A stretch of 64,000 nt of DNA from Isoetes taiwanensis (GCA_021234155.1 JAJEKV010000049.1:8216036-8280035); one strand, 5' to 3'; positions 35,049 to 46,994 are shown, counted from the stretch's first letter. A program made the numbers and translations. The notes: generated by a model not told the origin, from the letters alone.

Positions 35049-35212
35049 CAAGTCTAATAGACATTGTTGCACCGTTGGATCCTGCTGATCCTTTTTCTCA
35101 TTTCCTTTGGAACTCCAAGAAGAGCTTGCCAAATTAAGATTCCACTGATTCTTGCTACCATTCTCAAGCTGTGTCCTGCACTCAAGGAACATTTGCCACT
35201 ACCCACGGTTTT
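35049..35212 (+). repeat. Duplicated gypsy segment, right copy
   Basis: Right-hand copy of 32,352-32,512. Here the gypsy sequence continues past CACGGTTTT into the protease region, so this is the original junction. Confidence 0.9.
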
Positions 35213-36277
35213 GGTCGGAGCGGTAGCCACTTTTACTCCCACGGTACACGCTACTATTGGGAATCAACAAATCAATCATGTGCAGATTGACGGCGGTAGT
35301 GTTGTCAATCTCATCACAGGCAAACTTCAGAGATTCAAGGACGCCCATGCTCATGCGCGCAACTGTGATGTCTGTCAACGTGTGGATCGACCCACGGCCC
35401 GTGACGCTCTACCTTTAACGCCAGTTGCCAGGCTGTCATCCTTCAGTAAATGGGAAATGGATTTTATTGGGCCCATGGATCCACCTGCGTGGCACTCCCG
35501 TGCCCGCTATATACTGGTTCTCACAGGTTATACCACTAAGTGGGCGGAGGCCTATGCCCTTCCTGATAATACTGCTGCCAGCACAGCTAAGGTACTTTAC
35601 ACACATGTCATCACACGCTTCGGCATCCCACGGATCTTGTCAGTGACCAAGGTATTCATTTTGTCAATCAGATGATCAAAAAATCGACAGATTATCTACA
35701 TATTCATCATGGGAAGAGTACCCCTTATTATCCACAAGGAAATGGCCTTGCAGAGAGTACAAACAAGACACTCATCAATATTTTGAAGAAAATTTGTGAC
35801 GCTTCCAAAACTGATTGGCGGGAAAAATTACCTACTGTTTTGTGGGCTTACAATACCAGTTTCAAAATTGCTATAGGACAAACACCATTTAAATTGGTCT
35901 ATGGTCAAGAAGCTCTTATGCCTTTTGAGTATGTTCTTCCGTCCCTTCGCTTCCAACTTGCTACTGTGCATGATCCATCTGCTACTCTCCAGGAGCGTGT
36001 TTCTCAATTACAATAGTTGAGCTTCGCAGAGATGCTTATCTTCGAGTTCTTGCTGGACAACAGTTAAGAAAGTCCTGGCATGACAAATACATCAAAGAAA
36101 ACATTCAAGGAAGGAGACTTAGTTCTTCTTTATGATTCCAGGTATAAGATTTTTCTAGGGAAGCTGAAATTTCGGCGGCTTGGCCCTCCATTACCCACTC
36201 TGGTTAATGGCTTTCGCCTTAAACCATTTCACACAGACAAAACATATACAATTCCAGAAACAGCAACGCAAGAGTGA
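35213..36277 (+). pseudogene. Ty3/gypsy protease-integrase remnant (reverse transcriptase deleted)
   Basis: A retropepsin-like stretch (VHATIGNQQINHVQIDGGS, 35,245-35,300; DGGS where D-S/T-G is expected) runs straight into the integrase zinc finger (CDVCQRVDRPT, 35,365) and core (SKWEMDFIGPM, then TKWAEAYALPDNTA and ITRFGIPR). So reverse transcriptase and RNase H have been lost at about 35,325. The second catalytic Asp region is frameshifted at ~35,645. The frame resumes at 35,672 with STPYYPQGNGLAESTNKTL (catalytic Glu) and ends at 36,016. A C-terminal piece follows at 36,080-36,277. The integrase type (KWAEA, PQGNGLAE, no chromodomain) fits Tat-like elements. Dead element; no 3' LTR visible. 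Confidence 0.85.
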
Positions 36278-36332
36278 GTACAAACACTTGTTTATATTAA
36301 AACCGCCGAGGATTAAAGCACAATTTCATTAT

Positions 36333-36649
36333 AATAGAATTTTTTGGGTTGCCCCTAGGGGGGCAAACCCTTTGTTTATGTGGGTTTTTGGCATATCCTA
36401 GGTATATGCTAGAATATCCCTAGGATACGCTGGTGACTGCTCCAAACCTCCTATTTCCTGTAAACTCTCGGTCACCTGGCTAACCGGTAAGATAAACAGA
36501 GCACCGGGCTATGGCGACCCCCAAGAGGCGAGGCCCTCCAAGTCCGGCAGCAGCAGAGGCAATAAAAGAGGCTAGAGATATGTCTCGGCCATCATCCAGT
36601 GATAACCAGTCTAAGTCTTCAGGAACTGGAAGGGTAAAGGGTCGTGGGG
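36333..36649 (+). repeat. Dispersed repeat R1, copy 1
   Basis: About 315 bp nearly identical to 40,216-40,531. It contains an inverted pair TATCCTAGG...CCTAGGATA, and an ATG at 36,511 opening a basic Pro/Ser-rich frame (MATPKRRGPPSPAAAEAIK). Similarity between copies ends at GGTCGTGGGGGA; here the MINPP coding sequence starts within two bases. Identity of the repeat is unknown; it could be the 5' part of a retroelement. Confidence 0.85.
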
Positions 36650-39409
36650 GAAGGCTAGACATGGTACTCAGGCACCTACAAAGAAAAGATTGCACGAATT
36701 TATGGAGTTGGAAGATCGTTTGGCATCATTGTTTGCTTCATCTAATAATGGTGGAGTACCAGCTTGGCTGTTGAAATGGCGCTCAACATGGAATGGCAAG
36801 GTTGTTGGAGGCGAACTTACTGTGGAAGGAGAAGAAGAGATGTTTGGACTTGGTGAAAGACTACGTGAAAGATTTTCAGACCTCTTTGAACAGAGTTATC
36901 ACCCTTCTATTTACCCAATTTTGGCAACACAAGTATTTACTGATAACCTTACAGCTTGAAAGGGTTTTCTAAATTTTTGTTCTCCTATAACTAGGTTTCA
37001 TGTTCAGGTTTCAAGAGCATCAGCTAGTGCAGTTGCATTTGGATTGGGCTTATTTGCTGGAAAAGGTTCACTATGTCTGGGAAGGAATCGTACATTTGCT
37101 GTGACAAGTGACTCACGAGCATATGATATTCATCTTCGCTTTCATGAAACATGCCATAACTACAAGGTATTATAGTTCCTATTGTAATAAAGAAATAAGT
37201 CTTTTGGTTTATTCTTTGGTGTCGTGTGAGTTCCTTATATTCACAACTCTGCAATCCTAGGAAGCAAAAGCAAGTCGTCAACCATTCGTGGCAAAATGGC
37301 AAGGTGACGTGTATACAAAGGTTGCTGGGACGATATCAGAACGTTTGAATATTAGCCTCACAAGCAGTGATATCTCTTCTCTATGGCTTCTTTGTAAACA
37401 GGTGACCATGCATGTTGGTATGCTTTATGAAAATGGAACCTGTCATCAAGCATTTCTTTACTTTATATCCATAAAGCACACGTGCATGGCAATCTCAGAT
37501 ATTAACTAATATCCAGATGCATAACAAATATGTCTTGCACATAATTGATCAAACTGTATGTGTTCAAATGAGCATCTAGAAAAACATGTGATGTATTTTG
37601 GATTGCCTATCCTGCTCCCTATTTAAAGGAAAATTTTAAAAGTGGATTATATTAGATATAAAGCATTAGGAAGCTGGAATGGTCAGAAAGTAGAAAAAAG
37701 TTGAGGTGCTATTTTGTTGATGGGAAAACAAGCTTACAGACGCAATCATAGGATTACCTTGAAATACATCTGTTTGCAAAGAAAAAAAGTAATACTTTGT
37801 GCAGAAGATTAAATATCAGGCATATGAAACTTTAGATAGTCCAGATTAGGAGATGTAAATTGCGCTACTATCTGTAGACATAAGTGGTAACAGGGTCCTT
37901 CCAAGTGCGTTGGTTTTATTCACTTAATATGTGTTCTACAAAATGGGTCTAGACGATATTACATCATTGTATGCATTTCACATTCCCAATTGCAGTTTCT
38001 TTACTTTCTGCATCTGGTAACAACAATGGTCGATATTCATCCAGGAAGCTTCAATCCTCGAAATAAGGGACCAGGCCTGTGGGCTGTTCACAACAGAAGA
38101 GGTGAGGTGGTTCTTTTCCTCTAGTGCTTTTCACGAGATCTATTCACTTTGTATTTTGTATTTATGCTCTTGACCGTTGACCAGGTTATGCTGTTGGAAT
38201 GGGCTGATGATGTGGAGTTGCATCATTTAAAAGGCTATGGTGAATCTATCAATTATCGGATGGGTATAACTCTTCTGGAAAACGTGATAGAAGCTATGGA
38301 CTTGGCTATTGAAGGAAACAAAGGTGCCTATTCTTTCTATTCCCATATTGATATTGGGCACGTAGAGAAGAATCTGAAATGCATTTGGAAGTGCAAAAAG
38401 AACATTCTGGCATTTAAAGCCATTATCTGATTCTTCTGCGGTAGATTTTGGCATTTTTATATTGACTGCATTTGGTATGTAAAAAACTAATTCTACTGAC
38501 TTCTTCTAGGTAATACCACTGCATGGTCACTTGAAAAAGGCAGGTTTCGATTTGCACATGCCGAGACTGTGATACCATTTACTTGTCTCCTTGGCTTGTT
38601 TTTGGACAAGGCTGGTATGTTTCTAGCTCATTAGACTTCTATTGATAAATACCTATGCTATCGCTCCAAGCTTTTACTGAGATGATCTGTAGAATCTTGG
38701 ATTGAGCTCTAAAGACTCTTTTGAAATAGGGCAACCTTAATTTTATGTTTAACCTCATCCTGACTCAAGGGACTATTACAGACATGAAGACTATTCAACA
38801 GGAGAAGCCTTTAACCAATCCAATTAAGCCTCCACTGCTAAGGTTGTGGAGCGGAAGCATTGTAGCACCATTTGCTGCAAACACACTTATTGTTCTATAT
38901 AAGTGCCCTTCAGATAAGCAAAATATGAAGGAGGCAAAATACCTAGTGCAAGTCATGCACAATGAGAGGCCTGTTACAATGCCAGTAAGCATTTTTTCCT
39001 AAATGCAATGCTACAAGTGTTTGCTTCTTTTTGCTCATAGAAAACATCCTATGTCCAGGCTTGCAAGGAAGAACACTTTTGCCCACTGGAGCTATTCAAG
39101 GTGAGATCCCATATAGGCTTCTTTTCTTTTCTTTTCTTCTTTGTAGCAATGTTCAGGAAAATCATACCAAAAGAGTGAGTTACTGAACTAAAGGCAAGGT
39201 GGAACTGACCTTGTCGTCCTTTCATTTAGGAGGGGGTTGCAGCATCTCACCTGAAGCACAGTTTTAATGGTCTGTGCATGCCTGAATGCAATTCGAAAAA
39301 GTTGTCTTGGACTGCCTGGGTTTATAAACAGCTGGCATATGGACCACAAAAATGTAATTCAAGAAACTCGTATTATAAAAATGGGTTGGATAATAATAGC
39401 GATCTATAA
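36650..39409 (+). CDS. MINPP1: Multiple inositol polyphosphate phosphatase (MINPP), 5'-truncated
   Basis: MINPP is a histidine acid phosphatase that removes phosphates from inositol hexakisphosphate and related molecules in the secretory pathway. Ten GT-AG exons are readable: to 36,932; 37,008-37,166; 37,261-37,401; 38,045-38,101; 38,185-38,323; 38,510-38,614; 38,782-38,984; 39,059-39,100; 39,230-39,409, plus the split within the first. The first exon opens with ARHGTQAPTKKR, the catalytic RHG motif. FGLGLFAGKGSL, RAYDIHLRF and EASILEIRDQACGLF follow. The second catalytic motif is FAHAETVIPF (HAE), then GSIVAPFAANT and a Cys-rich end CPLELFK. The frame ends at TAA 39,407. The exons with signal peptide and N-terminal ~50-60 residues are missing, replaced by repeat R1. 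No stops are seen within the exons, so truncation is recent or an upstream exon is elsewhere. Confidence 0.88.
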
Positions 39410-40215
39410 CTCTTACCAGATTTGGCGTAAAGCTTAGTACAACAACTTGCACAACACGTTTTGTCGAAATGGCAGTGTAAATTCTGGAATGGATGCGCGT
39501 ACCTAATCTTTGACAATGACATTAATATGAACTAGCCATGGGGTTGCCATGTATATTTCATTTTTATCCAGGCTCCAACTTAGAGATAACGTAAGGAGTA
39601 ATTATGATGAGGACATTAATGCTGATGCCCAGTTGTTGATGAAGGACCTTTGTTTTTGTTGTATATTTTGTGTTTTTGGCAGTGTGAACGTCTATTTTTA
39701 CCTGTTACAACATTGCTTTGACTTGCGTTAGTGATTTAGTGATCGGCAATAACAGGGAGGTTCATTTCGATAAGGAGGTTCATCTCACAGTCGGAGGGTT
39801 ATGCACGTAACTTGCCGGAGGGCTAGCCACCCATTCAAAATTCAACCGCCAGATTAGCAGTGGGTGATTATCGTATCGTGATAATCTGCAGTGGGTTATC
39901 GAGATAATCTGCTGCTTTTCCTGTTCTTTATTTTAACTGTTTTTTATCCAATGACCATCAACAGTGAGATCATAATATAAGGTCGATCCAAAGACCACCA
40001 ACAATGAGATTCTAATATAAGGTTGTTCCTACTTAGGGTTCAGGTGAAATCATAAGCTTTATATTCTTGCTAGTTTGATTTTTTTTTGGACGAAAAGCTT
40101 GGGATATTGGGAGGCTAGGATTCCTAGGTTTTTTTGGGAGTTTTTGCTTATGCAATCATGGAGAAGCTATTTAGCAAGTGGGCAATTTTGTTCTTATCTA
40201 GAGGTCCCATGAGCG
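39410..40215. other. No gene found; short repeats
   Basis: 3' flank of the MINPP gene. A ~44-bp word with CAACAGTGAGATCATAATAT is duplicated at ~39,957 and ~39,998, and ATAATCTGCAGTGGGTTATC occurs as a short pair near 39,880-39,915. Confidence 0.5.
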
Positions 40216-40531
40216 ATTTTTGGGTTACCCCTAGGGGGACAAACCCTTGTTTATGTGGGTTTTTGGCATATCCTAGGTATATGCTAGAATATCCCTAGGA
40301 TATGTTGGTGACTGCTCCAAACCTCCTATTTCCTGTAAACTCTCGGTCACCTGGCTAACCTACAAGATAAACAGAGCACCGGGCTATGGCGATCCCCAAG
40401 AGGTGAGGCCCTCCAAGTCCGGCAGCAGCAGAGGCAATAAAAGAGGCTAGAGATATGTCTCGGCCATCATCCAGTGATAACAGGTCTAAGTCTTCAGGAA
40501 ATGGAAGGGTAAAGGGTCGTGGGGGACATCA
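40216..40531 (+). repeat. Dispersed repeat R1, copy 2
   Basis: Direct copy of 36,333-36,649. Its ATG frame has a stop after six codons (TGA for CGA). Beyond the shared end it continues with CATCAGCCTCAAAGGAG, probably the true continuation of the repeat. Confidence 0.85.
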
Positions 40532-40599
40532 GCCTCAAAGGAGTTTCGTTTACAATGGCAAGAAACAAAACAAATAAATTTGTGCCATTCACCATTAGC

Positions 40600-42600
40600 T
40601 GAACCCCATGCACCAGTATTTGCTTTTGAAATTAAGAAGAACTATACTAAAAGCAGATGCAATATAGAATGCGGTCAACTTATGTAAGCAGAAGCATAAT
40701 TTTGACCTAAAGAAATAGATAAATCTGAAATCTTGGCTGATTTATTAGCCATATCTTTTATTCTACATAAACAAGTATGCAATCTTACAAACGGCCATCA
40801 GCAGAAGCGACCATCTTCAGCGGACAAAACTCGCTTGCACTTCATTCTACTTTAAAATTACTAGACTAGGAATGCACATGGCATCATCTAGTAGCACCAA
40901 GTGTGTGGCAAGTATAGATTCTGTTGCCATGTCCAACTGCTGAAGCTGTTGGCATAGCTTCCGACCAACCCAGCCAAAACATGACTTTGAACTATGATTT
41001 AAGCCACTCCACCCTCCGGCCATGGAGGGCAACCCGCCGTGCGCAGCACCTTGTTTTAGTAAACTGGACTTTTTTTAGTGTAGACCTTATGCAGGGTTGT
41101 ATACACGTGTACAGTACCCGTGTATCATAGACCTTATGCAGGGGTTGTATACACGTGTACAGTACCCCTGTATCATACATATGTTGTGTACACCATGAAA
41201 TATTTAGAAAACATATTTACTCGGTATCATACACCTTCTACATGTGTTAGGTACACGGATATGGCACCCATGTATCATACATATATTTTTAAGATACATG
41301 AATAGATTTGTAGACCTTCTGCAGGTGTATGATACACGTGAATAGTACATGTGTATCATACATATGTTTGTAGCATACAAGCATCAACCAGTCTTACATC
41401 CTTCTTTGGCAACTGAATAAATGCACCTACTGCTTCACCAATGTTATCTGCACCCCAGCATGGAAGCAAAACAACAAAATGGCACCTTGAGGATGGCATG
41501 GCGCCATTTGCATCCGCAGCACCAAAGAAAAAAAAAATAATAATAATAATAAACAATAACGTTGCTATATGGGTCTGCCCCCATCACTTTGCACTGCATG
41601 GCATCAGTCAAGTGAACCATGTTAATCACTGAAAACAAAACATGTGGGGAACAAAAACCATAAATTCTAATCCAACCACTACCAAGTGAAAAAGAACAAA
41701 GAAACGTTTAGGGAGTGCTTGTGTGCTACACTTGTTTTAAAAGAAGCAATATTACTATGAGCTCAGAGTTGTATACTTAATTACTTATTGGAACACAATA
41801 ATCCATCTACTAGTGGGTAGTAGAAAATACAACAAAGAAAGAATGTATGCTAGATTATTTGTTTGCAACACAAGAATTTGTTGTAGTTATTTACGTAGGA
41901 GTTTAGTCAATTGTCATAATTATAATTGACAAAAGTCATAGGTATACTACTGTTACTTTACTGTTAATGGGTAGGCAAGCAGGAGAAGTGAGTTTATCAT
42001 TCTAGCAACTTGTGTTTGAGATGCATATATGTAGATAGAAAGAACATTGACATGATAGATCTTAAAGAATCATATACTCATATGGTTTTGTCATACAACA
42101 ATACGCTAACAAAGAAAACCTTTAGGTATGAAGTTTTTTTTTTTCTTGGAAAGATAAAACCTTTAGGTACCAAATTGTCATGGTGGAGAAACTATTTACC
42201 AGGGACATGTCTGGCTAGAAAGCAATAGGCTATATTGAGTATTATTGACATGGGCCAGAAACCATAGTATTGAAGCAAAAAAAGGCTGGCAAGAAAAAAA
42301 TATGACGCCATCAAGGGGCCCAAATATTCATCATCCGTGGAGATCACGGGGGCCATGAATGGCCACGAAAGAAGAAACAGCTCCTACTACTCAAATGAAG
42401 ACTACGTCATAGCCGGCGGACGGCATTGTAATGTCCTGCTTTGGCTCAAGGATTCGTGGATCCGGAGCAAAGATATAATTTGTTATCCGTTGTCAAAAAT
42501 TTGAAGTGGGCACTTTCATACTTTCATTTTTTGAATAAGTTGCAATCAACTGCAAAGGATTATTTTTAGCTGGCTGTTCCCAGCTGTAGATTAAGTCCTC
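40600..42600. other. Intergenic region, no gene found
   Basis: AT-rich apart from the tandem repeat above. It includes a short (AAT)n run at ~41,537-41,553. A plus-strand open stretch at 42,355-42,510 has no recognisable domain. Confidence 0.4.
41083..41360 (+). repeat. Tandem repeat with CACGTG palindromes (unit ~46 bp)
   Basis: TAGACCTTATGCAGGGTTGT then ATACACGTGTACAGTACCC occurs twice (41,083-41,128 and 41,129-41,175), with two diverged copies around 41,225-41,280 and 41,308-41,360. Each better copy contains TACACGTGTA, a palindrome with a G-box core (CACGTG). Confidence 0.85.
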
Positions 42601-42691
42601 GTGCTCCTTCCACCGGATTGCGTGTCTACGTGCGCGTGAAACAGTGTTCGGACAAAGGGGCTATCTTCTAGACGGAACCAAATGGCATTAA

Positions 42692-42979
42692 CATGAGGGC
42701 GGGAGGCTGCTGTTCTCAAAATGGGAATTCTTTTGTGGGTTTTTCTTTCCTGATTATCGAGTTCAAGATCGAAGGCTATACAATCCACGAGCTCTTGCTG
42801 GATTAGGTGCGCCTCGTTTGTGGATCCTTTACGGCATTCTTTTAATGGCAGTGAGTACCACAATTCTTTATTTGAGTGGGAATTTGAGTCTCAATATAGC
42901 TCTGTCTGTAAGTGTCGTAGGCTTGGTTAAGTGTGGTATCTCGAATGAATGGTGGGCTGGTCAACGTAGTCATGAATAA
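42692..42979 (+). CDS. Unrecognised open frame with a hydrophobic segment
   Basis: 96 codons open between two stops, without a Met at its start, so it would have to be an exon. The middle (about residues 45-80: LWILYGILLMAVSTTILYLS) would make a membrane helix, followed by another hydrophobic run. No family recognised. It lies upstream of the RIN4-type gene, in what may be that gene's first intron. Confidence 0.2.
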   Translation, partial: HEGGRLLFSKWEFFCGFFFPDYRVQDRRLYNPRALAGLGAPRLWILYGILLMAVSTTILYLSGNLSLNIALSVSVVGLVKCGISNEWWAGQRSHE

Positions 42980-45302
42980 AGGCTCATTTTCTCTTGATAT
43001 ATTTAAGCCTAATTACTCCATTCGTAATGCTGTTTCATTGGAGATGGATTTCAACGTTTAGAGTGAGCATGGAAGGGGATGCTTAATACAGTTTTAAGAA
43101 TAAGAATCCTGTTTTTTGATAAGTTGGGCATGAGGGGATGTAGCAAGGATTGTTATCTTCATTAGGATTATTAAATGTTGCAATTTATGCTGGTTGTAGA
43201 TAAGGAAATAATGAGTATCAGCATACAGGAAGTTTATCCTCCGTCACTGTTCAAGCCATTACAACATTAACAGCTGGAATTTTAGTCTGTTGTATATAGC
43301 TGTTTATCTCGACATGGGTAGCACTTGAGGGGCAGCAGAAGCATACGCTGCTGCTGCTTCGTTCTTAGCACGTAAACATTTAATACACGAAAAGAGTGAT
43401 GGCCTTGCCTATCCAGAGTTTATCTATATCTGAAAAATTAATAATAAATGTTATCCAAGGGTTCTGTGCTGTAAGATCCTGTGCTTTACTTTCAAACTGG
43501 TTTTCAAGAATTGTGACAATTTGCCTTTCCCACTTTGTGGACAGAAAGTCTTGATTATTTTAAATACTGTTGAAGATACAGGAAACATATCTTGAAAGAG
43601 CAGGCTTTGTTATCTGGTTCACATTCGTAATTGAATAAGCCTGGTAATTCTGATATCACTTGGCAAGAAATAGAAAGATGACTATCTGGCTTTTTATGAG
43701 AAATCTAGAAGTCCATTGAGTAGACTTTCTAAAACGCATTTATAAAAACTTAGTCCGGTTGACGGTTGCATGGGTCTAGTTAAGTTGCTGCAGTTAGAGA
43801 AACTTAGTCCTCTTTTCTGGGCCAGACCATAAAAACATGTCCGTAAGTTGTGGGCGAGGAGATGACAGCTGGTACATGGTATGTTTCTACTTCAGAAGGC
43901 AAATAGAACAGAAAGGGGCTGGTGAGGATATTCATTAGATCCAATTGGAGTGGAGTTTTTGGCAGAAGTACCTGCAGTTCCTCTTAATGAGAGGTACGAA
44001 CATTTTTTGAATGAAGGAGTGGACATCAGTCATGCAGTGATGGACTGTAAAGATAAAGGTATAGATTTACATGAAAGAATGTTTCATGGGAAAAGCAACG
44101 TATTTGCTATTTTCTGATATGCCTAAGAAAGTGCTCTGTTATTGGTTTGCAAGAAAGAGAGGAGTTATGTTTTAAGATTTAGCTAGTTGTTGGGAAAGAA
44201 AAGAAAATGAAAAGTATGCACAGGAGATGACAGAATGGGTAGAGCATAAACTGATATTTAAGAAATAAAACTATCATGGATTCTTGTAATATAAGATGAA
44301 TATATTGGTGTATGTATACATATATGTGTCTTTGAGAAAGAATAAGGTGGCAATATTTGGACTGCCATCTCCAGAAATTGGCAGTTATGCTCATATAGCA
44401 CTATGTCGTGAGTCTGGCAGCTGACGTTTGAAAGGATGGTTGTTAGATTACAAAATAAGAATGGATGTATATGAGCTTGGAGAGGCAAGATGCTTAAGAA
44501 GACGATTGGAAAATCCTCAAGTCAGAAAAGTTTTTCTCGCCATTTTTGTCATTGGTTAGTGAATGTCCAGAATGAAGGATGAGTCTCTGCTGGGTGTAGG
44601 AAGAGAGCAAATAAGGACGATTATAGTATAATCAACTGGATTGGAAAGGGGTTAGAGGAATGTTTTTCCCGATATAACTTATTAATACCCCCAAGAAATA
44701 AGATGTTTAATTATATGCTTTCACAGAAGCAACTTTGAAGCGGTTTGTCATTTCATATAAATCTAGGATACAAATGTTATTTGAGTGTTGCTTCTCTTAC
44801 GCTTATTGGTTCCATTATGGAGTTGGCATGTGTGACTTTATTGTAAGGACATGACCATGTTTCTTTTAAAGAGAAGAATGTACGTAGATTTTCTGAAGTG
44901 TATATTCTCTTGGCGATTTGTGTGATTTGTAATGAGTACTTTAAAAGCTACGATATTACCATCTGATTATCTCTCTTTCTGGGCTGCTGAAAGGAGGCTT
45001 GCACGTACTCTTCAATTTTTGCTTATCAATTTCTTACATATTTCTTTTTCCATGAAAGGGTTAGCAGGGTTTCTTATGCTAATAATTTATGGCATTGTTT
45101 TGACCTGTAGGATATAGCTGATCCTAAACTTTAATCTCATCTACGAGTTCTCATGAAAGGTTAATCTTAGATACCCTTTTGGGTTGTTCCTGTTCAATTC
45201 CAGAGACTTGGCTCTTTCCTTGTTTATCTATAATTTAGAAGCTATGGTGGGATTATTCCTCTGCTGGAAGGTATCTGCATTAATATCTTCTATTGGTGGC
45301 AG

Positions 45303-46230
45303 GAGAGACTAGGGAGTAAAGAAGATAGTGAGCCCCATGGACATGCAGAAGTGCCCTCGAGGCGACCATCAGGAGGAGGTCTAGGGAAGGCATCTGGTGA
45401 AGCCCGAACTCAAGATACTAGTGCACGAGGAAATAGGCATGGAAGCCAACATGGTGGAAGTCAAAAGGGCCCTGATCGCTCTCCTCTACATCCCCAAGCA
45501 TATGCAGGAAGAGCTAATCAATCGTTAGAAAAGAAAGGCCCGACTGAAGGTGGTGCTACACCTGGACGAAGTCGTTTAGGGGGGAAGCCAAAAGATGATG
45601 TGGTATGTCTTTTAAGTTATGTTGTGTATGGCTTAACATCCAAGAATCATAGTGCAAGATAAGGAGTTCAATTCTACGTAGGAACCCAATAGATAGATGA
45701 CCTAGTGGACATTTTGAGTTATTTTCAGGTTTTAAATGTCTACATGTTTAAGTGCAACACTAGTTAGTGAGGCTATGAAATGTGTAAGGATCGTTACTGG
45801 AAAAGGGTATTTTTTTGACACAATTCGCAAGAGCTTACCAATTATTTTATAACATAAAAGCTTGTCAGAGAATGCAGTCTTGAAGGATGCAGCATGTCTG
45901 ATTTGCATCATGTGTGACAGGGCGAGAAAACAGCATTGCCTGCGTTTGGTGCATGGGATGCAATGGATCCAGCATCTGCAGATGGATTTACTGTCATATT
46001 TAACAAAGCAAAAGATGAGAAAATGACAGGACGTGCTCCTGTTCGACCTCAATCACCCTCAGGAAATGATGGAGATCTTTACAAACCTTCAGGCGGTGAA
46101 GGTGCAAATGTATGTATACTTTTTTCCCTTTAAAAAGCTGGAAATAACTTTGTTGGGTGTCTGCTGATTTGTATTTATGCTGCAGGGCAAGTGGTTTTGT
46201 TGTTTTCGAGCAGCAACAACAGATCACTGA
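45303..46230 (+). CDS. RIN4: RIN4/NOI-family protein
   Basis: RIN4-type proteins are membrane-anchored regulators of plant immunity. Three exons are readable: 45,303-45,602, 45,921-46,109 and 46,186-46,230, all with GT-AG borders and phase 0. The first encodes a disordered Gly/Arg/Ser/Gln-rich linker. The second encodes the C-terminal NOI domain: LPAFGAWDAMDPASADGFTV (PxFGxWD core, the type of site cut by AvrRpt2 in RIN4) and IFNKAKDEK. The third encodes GKWFCCFRAATTDH then TGA; the paired Cys is the usual acylation (plasma-membrane) signal. Family members often have a second NOI at the N-terminus; no upstream exon with that motif or a start codon could be found in 42.6-45.3 kb. The first exon may be farther away or the gene truncated. 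Function is inferred from family. Confidence 0.88.
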
Positions 46231-46890
46231 CACCATGCATTTGAATTGGTTAAAGATTGAAAGCCTCACTGAAGATGGGCCAGGCTTAGCGGAGGCTTAT
46301 AGCTTATGTGTATTATTTCCCAGGAATCTAAGTCTGTACACAGTCTCTGCAAATAGTAAAATCAGAGAGTAACAGCATTGCTTTCCAGGTGATCAGGTCA
46401 TATTTCATGTCTGAGAGCATGGGACTTTTTTCTTTTTCTTTTTTTGTGAAGCTACTGGTAGCCCATTGCAATAGGACCTCAAGTTGCAATACCTGATTCA
46501 TAGTCTATGTGAATAAAAATGTGGATAGCTTGCTTGAATATTTGTGGTACTTCAGTTTGGACCCTTCCAGTTTGGACCCTTCCCCTGGGGGACGATATTG
46601 GTTGTGGGCATTTTTTAATTGGCCATGATTGGGCCTTATCCTTGTGATTACTTTGCGTATTTTTCTGAATGAATACGAGTCTTATTATCACGTTGATGTA
46701 AGCTTATTTGGTCTCCCTTCTGAACTAAAGTTTGCTCCATATTTTCATAATATTTGCTTAAAATATATCTCTAATATATAATTCTAATATGGAAGGTAAG
46801 GGGGCAGCTTACGTGTGTGTATTTTTATAGAAAATTATGATCTTAATTAAATACGTGTCAACACAAGAAAATTTGGGAGGAGATAGCTCT

Positions 46891-46994
46891 TTCTAGAACT
46901 TTCGTGTTCGCTGTAGGATATTCCAGAACATTGTTCTAAAAGCTCCGTTCACCTTCTCGAAGTTTCCAGTGTATTCTGCGGCCTGTATATAAAG
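46891..46994 (+). promoter_or_regulatory. Heat-shock-type promoter: HSEs and TATA box
   Basis: TTCTAGAACTTTC (46,891-46,903) and TTCTCGAAGTTTC (46,954-46,966) are perfect three-unit heat-shock elements (TTCnnGAAnnTTC). TTCCAGAA (46,921-46,928) adds a two-unit site. TATATAAAG follows at 46,986-46,994, 20 bases after the last HSE. This spacing is typical of small heat-shock protein promoters. Confidence 0.8.

Noticed and set aside
36333-40531. R1 copies as LTRs of an element that captured MINPP
   Set aside because: MINPP keeps its introns, no primer-binding site or polypurine tract is seen, and R1 contains an ATG frame continuing past its shared end in copy 2.
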